NCBI GenBank assembly: GCA_016218545.1
Contig: JACRDQ010000036.1
Location: forward strand, 62,001 to 126,000
Direction: 5' to 3'
DNA: 64,000 bases
Source: Elusimicrobiota bacterium
GTDB taxonomy: Bacteria; Elusimicrobiota; Elusimicrobia; UBA1565; UBA9628
The translations under genes were made by a program, and so were the position numbers. Below, piece after piece: positions 25,983 to 35,679 of the stretch (positions are counted from its first letter, which is position 1; each line of letters starts with the position of its first letter). Below the pieces are notes generated by a model that did no database searches, was not told the DNA's origin, and saw nothing but the letters and a program-made list of their open reading frames with translations.

Positions 25983-26679
25983 AGGAGGCCTCCTTGAGCC
26001 GGCTCTCCACGAAGCCGAGGATCTTGGCCCGCAAGCCCTCCATGGTGTGGGTGTAGGGGTCGAGGTCCGCCACTTGCTTGGCCAGGGCCTTCTCGTGGAG
26101 CTCGGCCTCGAACCAATGGGAGAAGTCGTTGACTCCCAGGGGAGGCCTGAGACGAGCCTCGAAGACGTGGAGGTAGAGGCTCGAGATGCTCACGCTCTTC
26201 AAGCCCTCGGCGAACCCGGCCAGGTCATAGGCCTCGTAAGGGGTGGGCAGGGAGAACTTGACCGCCGCCATGAAGTGGAACTCCTTGCCCTCGGCCACGT
26301 CATGGCAGGCCGCTCCGGTCCCGAGGTGGGCTTCGATCGCGGAGACCAGGGCCTTCCTCAGCTCGGCGATGGAGTTGCAGCGCACCGTGTCCACCGCCGC
26401 CAAGCGCTCGCCAAGGCGCTCGTCGGCGAGGATCTGGGTCGCCCAGTAGGCGAAGTCATTGGGAGGCTCGGGCACGAGGTGCTGGTGCTGGGCCAGGAAG
26501 CGGTGCGTGTGCTGGTAGATGACTGCTTCCGGCGCGGACCTCAGGTGCTCCAGGAGCTCAGGCACGCTCCGGGCCTTGGCGCCGGTCAGGACCGTGAGGC
26601 CCAGGCGCGAGCAGAAGCGGAAGGGCTCCTTGGCGCGGCGGGGGCCCGCGTCCGTCTTCCCCGCGCTCGGGGCGCTCAT
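25969..26679 (-). CDS. DUF5752-family protein
   Basis: The 236-residue protein opens with EPFRFCSRLGLTVLTGAKAR and contains YQHTHRFLAQHQHLVPEPPNDFAYWATQ, FHFMAAVKFSLPTPYEAYDL and LDPYTHTMEGLR, the pattern of DUF5752, whose genes are usually found beside TreT or OtsA. Many His and aromatic residues are kept, suggesting a binding pocket. It overlaps treT by 14 bases and otsA by four. Its job is unknown; a regulator or partner of trehalose synthesis is the simplest idea. Confidence 0.85.
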   Translation of the reverse strand: MSAPSAGKTDAGPRRAKEPFRFCSRLGLTVLTGAKARSVPELLEHLRSAPEAVIYQHTHRFLAQHQHLVPEPPNDFAYWATQILADERLGERLAAVDTVRCNSIAELRKALVSAIEAHLGTGAACHDVAEGKEFHFMAAVKFSLPTPYEAYDLAGFAEGLKSVSISSLYLHVFEARLRPPLGVNDFSHWFEAELHEKALAKQVADLDPYTHTMEGLRAKILGFVESRLKEASYGAA

Positions 26680-28937
26680 GCGATCCTCCCGGCGGGCTTG
26701 GACTCCAGGCGGATGGAGCTCAGCTCGGTGAGCAGGTTGGCTGCCCAGCGGTAGATGTTGTTCTCCTTGATGGTCTCCCGCATCCTCTTCATCCTGCCCG
26801 CCCGCTCGTCAGGCTCCATCTCCAAGGCCAGGCGCAGGGCGTCAGCCATCTGCTCGATGTCGTAAGGGTTGATGATGAGCGCGTCCCGTAGCTCGCGGGA
26901 CGCTCCGGCGAAGCGGCTTAAGATCAGCACCCCGGACTCGTCCTCCCGGGCAGCCACGAACTCCTTGGCCACCAGGTTCATGCCGTCATGCAGGGAAGTG
27001 ACCATGCACACGTCCGCTTCCTTGTAGAAGGGCATGATCTCCCGGTGGCTGTGGTGCTTCTCAAGATAGACCACGGGCCTCCAGTCCTTGGACTTGAACT
27101 TCCAGTTGATGCGCTCGACCTCGGATTGGACCTCCGCCAGGAAGTCGTGATAGCGCTTGATGTGCGTCCGGCTGGGGGCGCCCAACTGCACGAAGGTGAA
27201 GCGCCCCCGGTAGGCCGGGTATTTCTCCAGGAAGCGCTCGACCCCCCGGAGGCGCTCGAGCACGCCCTTGGTGTAGTCCATGCGCTCGACGCCCACCCCG
27301 ATGAACTCGGCCTTGACCCCCAGGTCCTTGAGCAGGCCCGCCCGGTCGGTCTTGGGCGCGGCCGCCGGGTCGGCGTCCTGGAAAGCGTGCGGGAAGGCCA
27401 CGCTGATGGGGAAGGGCTTGACGAGCGTGTCATGCCCTGCCTTGGTCACCGCGAAGCGCTCCCAGTTGATGCGGGACTCCAGGACGCGGTCTACGGTGTC
27501 GAGGAAGTTGTTGCAGTGGAACTGGGTGTGGAACCCGATGAGGTCCGCTCCCAGCATGCCGTAGAGGAGTTCCTTCTGCCACGGGCAGATGCCGAAGGCC
27601 TCCGGATTGGGCCAGGGCACGTGCCAGAAGATCGCGATCCTGGCGTCCGGCCGCTCATCCTTGATGAGCCTGGGAAGGAGCGCGAAGTGGTAATCCTGGA
27701 TGAGGACGCACGGCTCCTCCACGCCCTCGAGTTCGTCGAGCACGACCTTGCCGAAACGCAGGTTGGCCTTCTGGTAGTGCGTCCAGTCCTCCTTCCTGAA
27801 GATGGGCCTGGTGTGGGCGATGTGGCACAGGGGCCAGAGCCCCTCGTTGGAGAAGCCGTAATAGTAGCCGTCCTCCTCCTCCTTGGAGAGGAACACCCTC
27901 CGGAGGGTGTAGAGCGGGTCGTCCGGGGGCACGCGGATGCGGTCCTTCTCATCGACCACGTCCCAGTCCCCGTCCCCTGCTCCGTGCGCGATCCAGGTCC
28001 CTCCGGAGGCGCGCAAGACAGGGTCCAAGGCCGTGACCAAGCCTCCGGCAGGCACGATGACCTCGCTGCCCCTGCCCTTGCGCACGTGCATGTAGGGCTC
28101 CCTGTTGGAGACCACGAAAAGCGGCTTGCCCTGGAGCCTGGCCTTGACGTGCTCCTTGAGCCGGTCAGGAGTCCAGAGCGATTCCGCCGCCTGCCGGAGC
28201 TTGGCCTCCTCCTCGGCCGCGGTCTTGGCCGCGACCAGGTTCTTGGCCAGGGTCGTGACCTCCCTGGCGATGGGAGCGAAGAGGTCCTCCTTGGGCAGGA
28301 TAAAGGGCCCGTCCGTCTCGCCGAGCCTGAGCTTCTTCATCCACTCAGCGGTCTGCGTCATCGGGGCCAGGATGGTCCACCGCACGATGAGGAGGGTGAC
28401 CAGGGTGATGAGGACCGTCTGGGCCAGCACGCGCATGAAGGCGTGCCTCCACATGCGCGCAAGGTGCAGATGGATATAGCTCGCGTCGTGGAACAGGACC
28501 AGACTGCCCACCGTGGCTTTGTCCTGCCGAAGAGGCAGGGAGAAGATGTGGAGGTTCGCGCCGTTGAGCACGTCGAACTGGCCGACGTCCACGCCCAGGG
28601 CCAGGGACTCGGTCACCACTTCCGGAGCAGTGGGGAGCGCCGAGGAGAGGCTCGCAGTGATGGCCAGGAGCGTGCCTTTGGCGTCGTAGACCGCGACCGC
28701 GGCCAGGCGCTCCCGGTTGCCGAACTTCTCCACCAAGCGCTGGAGGCCCTTGGACGGCCCCTTGGCCAGGAGCGGGGTCACCGTCTCCTCCAGGCTCTGG
28801 GCAAGCAGGCGGGAGCGGCGCTGGAGGTCCTCCTGCTGTCTCTGCCTCTCCTGCTGGACCTGATAATACGCGGAAAAAGTGGCGACGGACGCGACCACCA
28901 GGACCAAGGATACGATCAGCTTGAACGTGACCCGCAT
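26676..28937 (-). CDS. otsA: Trehalose-6-phosphate synthase with N-terminal membrane sensor and HAMP-like region
   Basis: The protein is 753 residues. A first membrane helix (about 5-24, [19 protein letters not shown]), a periplasmic stretch of about 130 residues, a second helix (about 160-185, [16 protein letters not shown]) and a HAMP-like linker precede a GT20 domain from about residue 273 ([14 protein letters not shown]) with [42 protein letters not shown] and [12 protein letters not shown]. It makes trehalose-6-phosphate from UDP- or ADP-glucose and glucose-6-phosphate. The fusion suggests that synthesis is controlled by an outside or membrane signal. ATG 28937 is chosen since the helix begins there; an upstream frame to 28970 adds 11 residues. 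Confidence 0.92.
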   Translation of the reverse strand: MRVTFKLIVSLVLVVASVATFSAYYQVQQERQRQQEDLQRRSRLLAQSLEETVTPLLAKGPSKGLQRLVEKFGNRERLAAVAVYDAKGTLLAITASLSSALPTAPEVVTESLALGVDVGQFDVLNGANLHIFSLPLRQDKATVGSLVLFHDASYIHLHLARMWRHAFMRVLAQTVLITLVTLLIVRWTILAPMTQTAEWMKKLRLGETDGPFILPKEDLFAPIAREVTTLAKNLVAAKTAAEEEAKLRQAAESLWTPDRLKEHVKARLQGKPLFVVSNREPYMHVRKGRGSEVIVPAGGLVTALDPVLRASGGTWIAHGAGDGDWDVVDEKDRIRVPPDDPLYTLRRVFLSKEEEDGYYYGFSNEGLWPLCHIAHTRPIFRKEDWTHYQKANLRFGKVVLDELEGVEEPCVLIQDYHFALLPRLIKDERPDARIAIFWHVPWPNPEAFGICPWQKELLYGMLGADLIGFHTQFHCNNFLDTVDRVLESRINWERFAVTKAGHDTLVKPFPISVAFPHAFQDADPAAAPKTDRAGLLKDLGVKAEFIGVGVERMDYTKGVLERLRGVERFLEKYPAYRGRFTFVQLGAPSRTHIKRYHDFLAEVQSEVERINWKFKSKDWRPVVYLEKHHSHREIMPFYKEADVCMVTSLHDGMNLVAKEFVAAREDESGVLILSRFAGASRELRDALIINPYDIEQMADALRLALEMEPDERAGRMKRMRETIKENNIYRWAANLLTELSSIRLESKPAGRIA

Positions 28938-29087
28938 GACACCGGCCTCCGGACCTTGGATTTCCCTCATCCCATCCTAGCATACAGCCCGCCTACCTGG
29001 AGGTGTCCCCTGCCAGCACCGCGGAGAAGACCTCTGCTACATCCTGACTCCGAAAAAGCATACCGACATCAAAGGATCTCCCTGCGA

Positions 29088-29195
29088 TCAGGCCTTTGGC
29101 TCGGACTTCCCAAGAAGGTGGTAGAAGCAGAACGAGGCCACCACGATGACGATCGTCCAGGCCGTCAGCATGAACATCCAGCCGCCCATGGTCAT
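29088..29195 (-). CDS. 35-residue membrane protein with structured leader
   Basis: MTMGGWMFMLTAWTIVIVVA continues SFCFYHLLGKSEPKA: a single span with a short basic tail. GGAGGAA lies seven bases before ATG 29195, a strong ribosome site. Short proteins with a GGWxFM...FCF pattern occur in many bacteria, often near transport or respiration genes; their role is not known to me. It is 150 bases upstream of otsA in the same direction, and a terminator/antiterminator leader precedes it. Confidence 0.65.
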   Translation of the reverse strand: MTMGGWMFMLTAWTIVIVVASFCFYHLLGKSEPKA

Positions 29196-29235
29196 AGGTC
29201 TTCCTCCAGGGACTCGTCCCTGATCGGAGGGGCTG

Positions 29236-29377
29236 AAAAATAGAAGCCGCCCCGAGCTGCCAGGGCGGCTAGATGACGAAGGCCGCCCTGGTTTCCCCAG
29301 ATGGCGGCCCGACCATCCCGTTCCTCCGGAGACCGGTGCGGCCTCCGGACCCTTGTGCGTACTACGCCTTCATTATA
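29236..29377 (-). promoter_or_regulatory. Promoter and attenuator-like leader of the 35-residue membrane protein
   Basis: Reading the minus strand, TATAAT (29377-29372) would start an RNA near 29365. Three exclusive hairpins follow: one at 29309-29281 (7 + 4 bp), a 10-bp antiterminator pairing 29291-29282 with 29269-29260, and an 8-bp terminator pairing 29270-29263 with 29252-29245 followed by UCUAUUUUU (to 29236). Upstream, CCGGAG and CUCCGG can also pair. A six-bp stem (CAGGGA/UCCCUG) sits just before the ribosome site. No known riboswitch class is recognised. Confidence 0.6.
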
Positions 29378-29415
29378 CCCGAAAATCTTGGTCCGAGGGA
29401 ATCCTGGAGGCGAGG

Positions 29416-30735
29416 TCAGCCCTTCACGGACCGCAGCTCGGACACGCCGAAGCGCCTGGCATAACGGCTGGCCAGGCCTCCGCACACCGGGTCGAAGCGG
29501 CACTTGCGGCAGGCTTCGGACTTGACCCTCAGGAAGCCTGTCGGAACAGGGGAGGAGTCCGGAGCCCAGCCCGCAGGAGCGTACCAGGCCGCTGTATCCA
29601 CCCTGGCAGAAGGCACGATGGCGGCTGACGCCTTGTAGAGCGAGCCCACGCAGACCGGCATGGCGCAGTCTCCCATGAAAGCGGTCATGGGCACCTTTCC
29701 TTCCTTCAAAGTCTTGCGCAAGTAGACCGCTGTCTTTGCATGCGGCACGCAGAGCTCATCCCAAGCAGGGTTCTCGTTCATGGCTGAGATGCACAGGTTG
29801 AGGGTCTTGGTCTTGGCTTTCGAGCCTGCCAGGCCGGCCAGCAACGCTGCCAAGCCAGGCAGGTCCTTGTAGTTGCGCTTGGTGAGCACCACGTTGCAGG
29901 TGACCTCGAAGAAGGGCCTCTTGAGGACCTCCTTGATGCCGCGGCTCGCCTTGGGGAAAAGTCCCTTGGTCCCGGTGAGCAGGTCATAGGTCTTTTCCTG
30001 GTGCGAGTGGAAAGAGAGGAAGAGCTTCCTGATGCCTGAGCCCCAGATCGCGTCGAGGAAACCAGGCTCGGCGAACCTCACGGCATTGGAAAGCAGGGTG
30101 CAGGACCCGGCCCCCTCCTTGGCGAGCAGGCGGACCGCCGGCTCAAGAGCAGGAGACAAGGTGGGCTCTCCGCCCGTGATGAGGAAGGAGGTCGCCGGCA
30201 GCAGGGCCTTGTTGGCGCGGCAGTAGGCAGCGAGCTCGCTCATGATCTTGGCCTCAGGCAGGACCGGGACATCCCGCAAGACCGGGCAGAACAGGCAGGC
30301 CTGGTTGCAGCGCATGGTGAGGCTCAGCAGGCAGAGCTTGCCCACGACCCGCTCCGCCTGGCGCAGGGTCAGGTCCTGGATGAGAGGCTGGACGCCTTCT
30401 CCGGGCTTGGCCGCGGACTCGGGCGAGACATCTTCCAGACAGCGGCTCAGCTCGGCTTCGACCTTCTCAAGGCCGGCGAGATAGGCTGCCAGGTGCTCGG
30501 CGTCGGCAGGGGCGAGCCCGTGCTTGGAAGCCACGCAGACCACGAGGTGGGGGGTCTTCTTGTAGAAGGGGCCGTCTCCGTACCTGCTCTTCGGGCAGAT
30601 CATGAGCTCCAGAGCCCTGCCGGCCATGGCGACCTTGGCCGTGCGGGTGCCTGGATCGAAGACCGTCTTGCAGGAGGATCTCCTGAGGGAGGCGTCGAGC
30701 TTCTTAAACAGCGGGACCCAGGGTTGGGGATTCAT
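29416..30735 (-). CDS. Radical SAM protein with C-terminal cysteine-rich (SPASM-like) region
   Basis: The 439-residue protein has the 4Fe-4S SAM motif RCNQACLFCP (CxxxCxxC) near residue 140, then FLITGGEPTLSP, with CVGSLYKASA and CRKCRFDPVCGG near the end, as in SPASM/twitch proteins that hold extra Fe-S clusters. Such enzymes modify peptides, proteins or cofactors; no precursor peptide or partner is seen nearby. About 100 N-terminal residues are not recognised. ATG 30735 is used; ATG 30744 is equally possible, and a longer frame to 30888 overlaps a gene remnant. Confidence 0.85.
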   Translation of the reverse strand: MNPQPWVPLFKKLDASLRRSSCKTVFDPGTRTAKVAMAGRALELMICPKSRYGDGPFYKKTPHLVVCVASKHGLAPADAEHLAAYLAGLEKVEAELSRCLEDVSPESAAKPGEGVQPLIQDLTLRQAERVVGKLCLLSLTMRCNQACLFCPVLRDVPVLPEAKIMSELAAYCRANKALLPATSFLITGGEPTLSPALEPAVRLLAKEGAGSCTLLSNAVRFAEPGFLDAIWGSGIRKLFLSFHSHQEKTYDLLTGTKGLFPKASRGIKEVLKRPFFEVTCNVVLTKRNYKDLPGLAALLAGLAGSKAKTKTLNLCISAMNENPAWDELCVPHAKTAVYLRKTLKEGKVPMTAFMGDCAMPVCVGSLYKASAAIVPSARVDTAAWYAPAGWAPDSSPVPTGFLRVKSEACRKCRFDPVCGGLASRYARRFGVSELRSVKG

Positions 30736-30748
30736 GACAGGCATGTTA

Positions 30749-30906
30749 TTATTGCAGTTCCCTAAGAGCGTAGCTCGTGCTCCGTCCGCCGGCTCTGTCC
30801 TTCTGCAGGACGCCGTGCTCGACCAAATCGAGGATGTCGCGGTGCGCCGTGTCCTGGGAGCACTTGGCGAGCTTGGCCCACGATCCACCCTTCAAATCGG
30901 ACCGCC
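30749..30906 (-). pseudogene. C-terminal remnant of a Fic-family protein (winged-helix end)
   Basis: Minus-strand translation gives GGSWAKLAKCSQDTAHRDIL then DLVEHGVLQKDRAGGRSTSYALRELQ and a stop at 30749-30751. This is the winged-helix end common at the C-terminus of Fic proteins (cf. T-A-x-R-D-I-x-D-L...GGGRSTxY). No Fic motif or start is left upstream, and the frame breaks near 30900. It marks an edge of the restriction island. Confidence 0.6.
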
Positions 30907-30979
30907 ACTTGTTCCTCAGCAGTCAAACCATCTAGGTCCAGAAGCCCCGGAACATCTGGAAACGCCATGCAGCTTGGTC

Positions 30980-31714
30980 TTAGAAATCATTGAACATAAG
31001 CCCCGGGCCGTTCTTCCGGAGCCATTCCCGTCGCGTCTCGTAGTCTGGCAGGACGGACTTCAATATCCGCCAGAATTTCAGGGAATGGTTGTGCGTCTTA
31101 AGGTGGCAAAGTTCGTGGACCACGACATACTCAAAAACCGCCGGCGGCATCATAGACAACCGCCAGTTGAGGCGGATATTGCCAATCTTTGAGCAACTGG
31201 CCCAACGCTTGGCCTGCTCCGTCACGATCAGTCTTCCAGGAGTTACAGCCAGACCCTTGGCATGCTTTCGGACAACGGCACGGGCTTTCTTCTCGGTGAG
31301 GACGCCGTACCAGTCCCGAATGGTTCCTCTTATGGCATTTTTCAAGCCTTCCCCAACCTGTCCATTGACGACGACCTTGAGCCTCTGGCCCTCCGTCTTG
31401 CAGAATGGGAACTCCAGGCCAGGCTGTCTTTCCAGCCGAAGCCTGAAATTACGACCGAAGACGGAGAAGGTTTCCCCGGTCCTGAACTCCTTGGCAGGGT
31501 TCTTCTTGAGCAGGTCCTGGAAGTAGCTCTGCTTATCCAGAATCCAATCCGCCCGCCTCAAGACGAATTGACGCACCATCGTCTTCGTTACATGCCGCGG
31601 AGCCCGGACATCTACCCGGCCGTCCCGGTGGACCTTCAAGGCGATAGTCTTGCGCCGGCCTGTTGAATGCAGACGGTATTCCAACCTGCATCCCCTATGG
31701 CCGATTTGGGGCAT
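30980..31714 (-). CDS. YgjP-like (M48-type) metallopeptidase
   Basis: 244 residues with the family start VRRKxIxLxV-like (GRRKTIALKVHRDGRVDVRA), the RWASCSKIGNIRLNWRL segment and the zinc site EYVVVHELCHLKTHNHSLKFW (HExxH plus a downstream His). YgjP-domain proteins are often coded after hsdR in type I restriction loci, as here, three bases beyond it. The substrate is unknown; clipping of HsdR or its partners is only a guess from position. Confidence 0.9.
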   Translation of the reverse strand: MPQIGHRGCRLEYRLHSTGRRKTIALKVHRDGRVDVRAPRHVTKTMVRQFVLRRADWILDKQSYFQDLLKKNPAKEFRTGETFSVFGRNFRLRLERQPGLEFPFCKTEGQRLKVVVNGQVGEGLKNAIRGTIRDWYGVLTEKKARAVVRKHAKGLAVTPGRLIVTEQAKRWASCSKIGNIRLNWRLSMMPPAVFEYVVVHELCHLKTHNHSLKFWRILKSVLPDYETRREWLRKNGPGLMFNDF

Positions 31715-31717
31715 AAC

Positions 31718-34700
31718 CTATCGCTTCACCAACTGCTGGGCAAGCTCCATCATCTCTCGGACCAACGCGGGCAGTTCATCCTCGCCACAGCCCTTGGCCC
31801 GCAGCAAGCGCTTGATCTCTCGGCGCATCTCTTTCTGGACATCCTCGCGCTCAGTCCATTCCGCGACGGCGCGTTCCTCTACGATCCCGATGACCTCTTT
31901 GGCCAGTGAAGCCCGCTCATCTGGGGTCTTGACCGGAATAGCCTGGGCATGCCTGCTGATGAGCCCGTAGAACGCAAACTCTTTCCCCCCATCCAAGCCG
32001 AGCTTCCGGGCAGTCTCATCCTTGTGCGTCTCCGCGTCCTTGATCTTCATCAGCGACAGCAGGAGCTGGGCGTCATCCAGACGCTCCCGTTTCTGCCCCG
32101 AAATCAGGTCTTCCAGTTGCTTCTGCAAAGACTCGTAGAAGACGGGATTCTCCACAACGCGGCTGTGCAGCGTGTCCCGAATGGCATATTCCAGGTGGAC
32201 GGCCTTGGCCTTGTCGCTGCCCTTGGCGTCCAGCTGTTCCGAGAAATCAGGGGCTGTGATCGTCAAAGGCTCCAGGAGGTGCTCGATCCTCTCCGAGGTG
32301 ATGTGAGCATGGATGAGGGTCTCAACCTTGCCGCTCAAATCCTCAAGCCGCAGTCGCTCGTCCCGGTAAAGGTTCTTGGCCCCCTCGCGGATGGCCCCCA
32401 GAAACTTGAAGTCCTTGAGGTAAGGCTCGATGCGCAGGTCCGGCATGAGAAAATCCATGCTCTTGGCGAAAGCGCGGTAGGCTTTGTCGAACTCCCCCCG
32501 GACAGTTTCCTCTTTGAGGGCGTCGAGGCAGGCCTGAACCACGACCCTGGGCTCCCCATCCAGGACTATGCACTTGAAGAACCCCACGGCCGTTTTTCGG
32601 AGCTCTGACAATGCATTCAGCTCTCTTTCAACGTCATCCGTCCTGAAGAGGCCGGCCAGGTCTTCGGCGCTGAACTCCTCCAAAGCCGCCGCAAGCTCCT
32701 TCCCAAGGCCGACGTAGTCCACAATCAGACCATAGTTCTTTCTTGGACAGGTTCTATTGGTCCGGGCCACGGCTTGGAGTAGGGCATGCTCCTTGAGCCG
32801 CTTGTCCAGATACATGACCTGAAGGATCGGGGCGTCGAAGCCGGTCAAGAGCTTGTCGCAGACGATCAGGAAGCTCAAGGAATCCTTTGGGTCCTTGAAC
32901 CGGTTCTTGATCTTAATCTCATCCTCATCCGACAGGGTGTACTTATCCTTCCATTCGTCGGGGTCCTTTCTCTCGTCGATGGTCATGACGACCCGGGACA
33001 AAGACGGGTCCATGAGCTTGTCCAGGGCGCACTTATAGAGCACCGCGGCCTCGCGGGTCTCGGCGACAACCATGGCCTTGAATCCGCTCGGCCTGATGCT
33101 CTCCTGGTAGTGCTCCACGATGTCCAACGCGATCCTTTCGATACGCTTGGGCGCGGAGCACAAGACAGCCGGCGCGGCATAATCCCTCTTGATCTGAGCC
33201 AACTCCTTCTTGCTCTTGCCGGGAAACAGGTTCGCCAGCAGAGAGTCCAGCGATGCCCCGACCAAATGCAATTCGGCCAAACGGCTCATATACTTGATCG
33301 GCTTCGTGGCCTTATCCTGCTCGGCCTGGATGATGCTGTACTTATCCAGGTATCTCTCGCCTTCGGGGCTGAAGAGCCTGTAGGTGTTGCGCTCCCGCTT
33401 GTCCAAAGGCGTGCCGGTGAAGGCGAAGAAGGCCGCGCTTGGCAGGGCTTTCCTTAGATTGAAGGCCAGGTTGCCATACTGGGTCCGGTGGGCCTCGTCC
33501 GTCAGCACAATGACATTCTTGGCTGTGGTCAGCGGCTTGTCCAAGGGTGTCCTGAACTTCTGCACCGTGGTCATGATGGTGCGTCCGACGCCTTCCGAGA
33601 GCATCTGGTAGAGATCACGGGAACTCTCGGCCCGGATAGGGTTGGGGAAGCCGCAGTCCAGGAAGGTATCCGCGATCTGCTTGTCCAAGTCCGTTCGGTC
33701 GGTCACAACAAGGAAGTAGGGATTCTTGAGGCGTTCTTCTTCCCGGTGCAGCTTGAGCACGGCAAACAGCATGGTCAGCGACTTGCCTGACCCCTGCCAG
33801 TGCCAGACGATCCCCTTCTTCTCAGGCTCATCGAGCACCCTGCGGCAAATCTTATGGGCCGCGGTGAACTGCTGGTAGCGGCAGACCTTCTTCTTCAGCT
33901 TGCCTTCGTCGTCAACGTCAAAGACGGTGAAGTTGCGGATGATGTCCAGAAGGTTCCGCTTGTTAAGGAGCGCGGCAAGCAGGACATCTTGGGCCGCCGG
34001 TATCCGCGGCAGGTCGCCCTTATCAATAAGCTTGAGCGCCAGCATCTCCTTGACGGAAGGATGGTCGCTGAGGATTGGAAGCTTCTCGCCTGGCTTCTCC
34101 TTCCATTCATGGAAATCCTCGGAACCCCTATCAATCACACCGTACTTGGCCCCGAAGAGGTTGACGCCGATGAGGAGCTGGTTGGTGCGAAAAAGATTGG
34201 GAATTTCCCGCTGGTAGCGGACAAGCTGGCCGAGGGCATCGCCTACCCCGGTCTCCCTGGCGATGGGACTCTTGCATTCGATGACGACAACCGGGATGCC
34301 GTTGATGAAGACGACGAGGTCGGGGCGGTCCGTCAGCTTGGGGCCCTTTACCCAAAGCTGGTTGACCACTAGAAAGTCGTTTTTCTCCGGCTCTTTGAAA
34401 TCGATAAACCTGATGGTCAGACTGCGGCGGCCTTCGCCTGTCTCCTGCTCGATGGAGATGTTGGATACAAGTTCTTTATGAAAGGTCCTGTTTTCGTCCA
34501 GGAGACCGGTGCCCTGGATGTTGGTGACATGGCGGACGGCCTTATCGATGGTGCCTTCCGTAGCCTCAGGGTTGAGTTCAGACAGCTTCTTACGCAGGCG
34601 GTTCACAAGGACAACATCGCGACGGGAGGAACGCTCGCAGTCCTCGGCTTCCTGAGGATCGAGCTTCTCGCCCGGGATGAAGGTGTAGCCCATCGCCTGA

Positions 34701-34759
34701 AGTTGGGCAATTGCGGGTCTTTCCGAAAGGGTGTCTTCGCTTAGCTTGGGCCTAGTCAT
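31718..34759 (-). CDS. hsdR: Type I restriction enzyme R subunit
   Basis: The protein is about 1013 residues. It has an N-terminal nuclease domain with FINGIPVVVIECKSP (PD-D/ExK-type) near residue 160, Walker A WQGSGKSLTM near 320, the DEAH box TDEAHRTQYG near 420 and later helicase motifs (VCDKLLTGFDAPILQVMYLD, AVARTNRTCP). It translocates and cuts unmodified DNA with HsdM and HsdS. ATG 34759 overlaps the previous stop in an ATGA and is preferred to GTG 34771. Length fits the family; no break is seen. Confidence 0.96.
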   Translation of the reverse strand: MTRPKLSEDTLSERPAIAQLQAMGYTFIPGEKLDPQEAEDCERSSRRDVVLVNRLRKKLSELNPEATEGTIDKAVRHVTNIQGTGLLDENRTFHKELVSNISIEQETGEGRRSLTIRFIDFKEPEKNDFLVVNQLWVKGPKLTDRPDLVVFINGIPVVVIECKSPIARETGVGDALGQLVRYQREIPNLFRTNQLLIGVNLFGAKYGVIDRGSEDFHEWKEKPGEKLPILSDHPSVKEMLALKLIDKGDLPRIPAAQDVLLAALLNKRNLLDIIRNFTVFDVDDEGKLKKKVCRYQQFTAAHKICRRVLDEPEKKGIVWHWQGSGKSLTMLFAVLKLHREEERLKNPYFLVVTDRTDLDKQIADTFLDCGFPNPIRAESSRDLYQMLSEGVGRTIMTTVQKFRTPLDKPLTTAKNVIVLTDEAHRTQYGNLAFNLRKALPSAAFFAFTGTPLDKRERNTYRLFSPEGERYLDKYSIIQAEQDKATKPIKYMSRLAELHLVGASLDSLLANLFPGKSKKELAQIKRDYAAPAVLCSAPKRIERIALDIVEHYQESIRPSGFKAMVVAETREAAVLYKCALDKLMDPSLSRVVMTIDERKDPDEWKDKYTLSDEDEIKIKNRFKDPKDSLSFLIVCDKLLTGFDAPILQVMYLDKRLKEHALLQAVARTNRTCPRKNYGLIVDYVGLGKELAAALEEFSAEDLAGLFRTDDVERELNALSELRKTAVGFFKCIVLDGEPRVVVQACLDALKEETVRGEFDKAYRAFAKSMDFLMPDLRIEPYLKDFKFLGAIREGAKNLYRDERLRLEDLSGKVETLIHAHITSERIEHLLEPLTITAPDFSEQLDAKGSDKAKAVHLEYAIRDTLHSRVVENPVFYESLQKQLEDLISGQKRERLDDAQLLLSLMKIKDAETHKDETARKLGLDGGKEFAFYGLISRHAQAIPVKTPDERASLAKEVIGIVEERAVAEWTEREDVQKEMRREIKRLLRAKGCGEDELPALVREMMELAQQLVKR

Positions 34760-35652
34760 GCGAATGGGCACTTCTTGAGTTCTGGTTTCTTAGCCAATAC
34801 ATCCTGGCAGTCTTCAATGAGCCTAGCAGCCTCGACTGCAAGCTGACCGAACCTCATTTTAACGTCCTCAACACTGGCCAAGTCTTTCGCAAGCTCGTCG
34901 ATGACATTAACAACTCGGTCCGATTCCTGCGCTGTGGCGCATTTGACAAGGATGTCTTGCGTTCTTGCGGTTCTCACCTCGGTTCTATCGCTGCCTCGAA
35001 AACAGAGTCCTTCCACATTGACACCGAGTCGCCGGTGCAGGACGAGGACTGCGATGCGTGAATAATTCGCCCAGGTCGGGGGCTCCCGCCCCGACGCCAG
35101 GAGAGGCGGCAGGGCTGCTGCTTCCTGAAGCTTCCCTGCAAGAGCTTCGGCCTGCACCTTAGCCGCGCCTACGATGGAGCCATAGTTTTCAATGAATGCC
35201 TGCCACCGCCGCAGCAACTCCGAATGGTGATTCTGAAGCGCATCCTTATACAACCTCCTGAATCTATCTGACTCCTGCCATGGCTCTTCCGGGAGGAAGA
35301 CGGCCCTCCCTGGCTTGCTCGGCGTCTCAACCCATACACGTATTTCCGTACGAACAAAAGTGTCTTCGGCAATATGATCCGGCCTGCGGTTTATAGTCTC
35401 ATTCCGGACCCCCAGGGGAGGTCTCCGCAATTGACAGACGGGAAGATAGAACTCCTTGAGATAGTCGCAGATCGGGGAAAGCACCTCGCGCAGGATTTCC
35501 TGCGCATGTTCTTCCCGCCGACTCCTTCTCCTGCTGTAACGCTCCTTGACAATGTCCTTGCCGATATCAACAAAGAACCCGCCCACACATCCGAGCATCG
35601 CGGTTGCCACAGGGAACCATGGAGCCTTCGTAGTCGTACCCAAATCTGCCAT
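34756..35652 (-). CDS. Membrane-anchored protein of unknown function in the restriction operon
   Basis: 298 residues. Residues about 10-28 (APWFPVATAMLGCVGGFFVDI) can span the membrane or form a hydrophobic hairpin; a basic stretch (KERYSRRRSRREEH) follows, then an alpha-helical body with HAQEILREVLSPICDYLKEF and a C-terminal helical end. No domain is recognised. It sits between DUF2188 and hsdR, overlapping hsdR by an ATGA, so it is made with the restriction enzyme. It could be an anchored accessory or an anti-phage effector carried along. Confidence 0.75.
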   Translation of the reverse strand: MADLGTTTKAPWFPVATAMLGCVGGFFVDIGKDIVKERYSRRRSRREEHAQEILREVLSPICDYLKEFYLPVCQLRRPPLGVRNETINRRPDHIAEDTFVRTEIRVWVETPSKPGRAVFLPEEPWQESDRFRRLYKDALQNHHSELLRRWQAFIENYGSIVGAAKVQAEALAGKLQEAAALPPLLASGREPPTWANYSRIAVLVLHRRLGVNVEGLCFRGSDRTEVRTARTQDILVKCATAQESDRVVNVIDELAKDLASVEDVKMRFGQLAVEAARLIEDCQDVLAKKPELKKCPFA

Positions 35653-35679
35653 TTCTTTTTTCCTGCCCGCCTTCAGGGA

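Noticed and set aside
26988..29243. Plus-strand ORF of 751 codons opposite otsA
   Set aside because: Antisense shadow of a certain OtsA; no start site or recognisable domain.
29236..29365. Cyclic-di-GMP, cobalamin or other known riboswitch
   Set aside because: None of the conserved aptamer cores could be placed on the leader; only the switching hairpins are visible.
30762..30968. Minus-strand ORF of 68 codons
   Set aside because: Another frame of the same bases gives a Fic-type winged-helix end, so this ORF is a shadow of a remnant.
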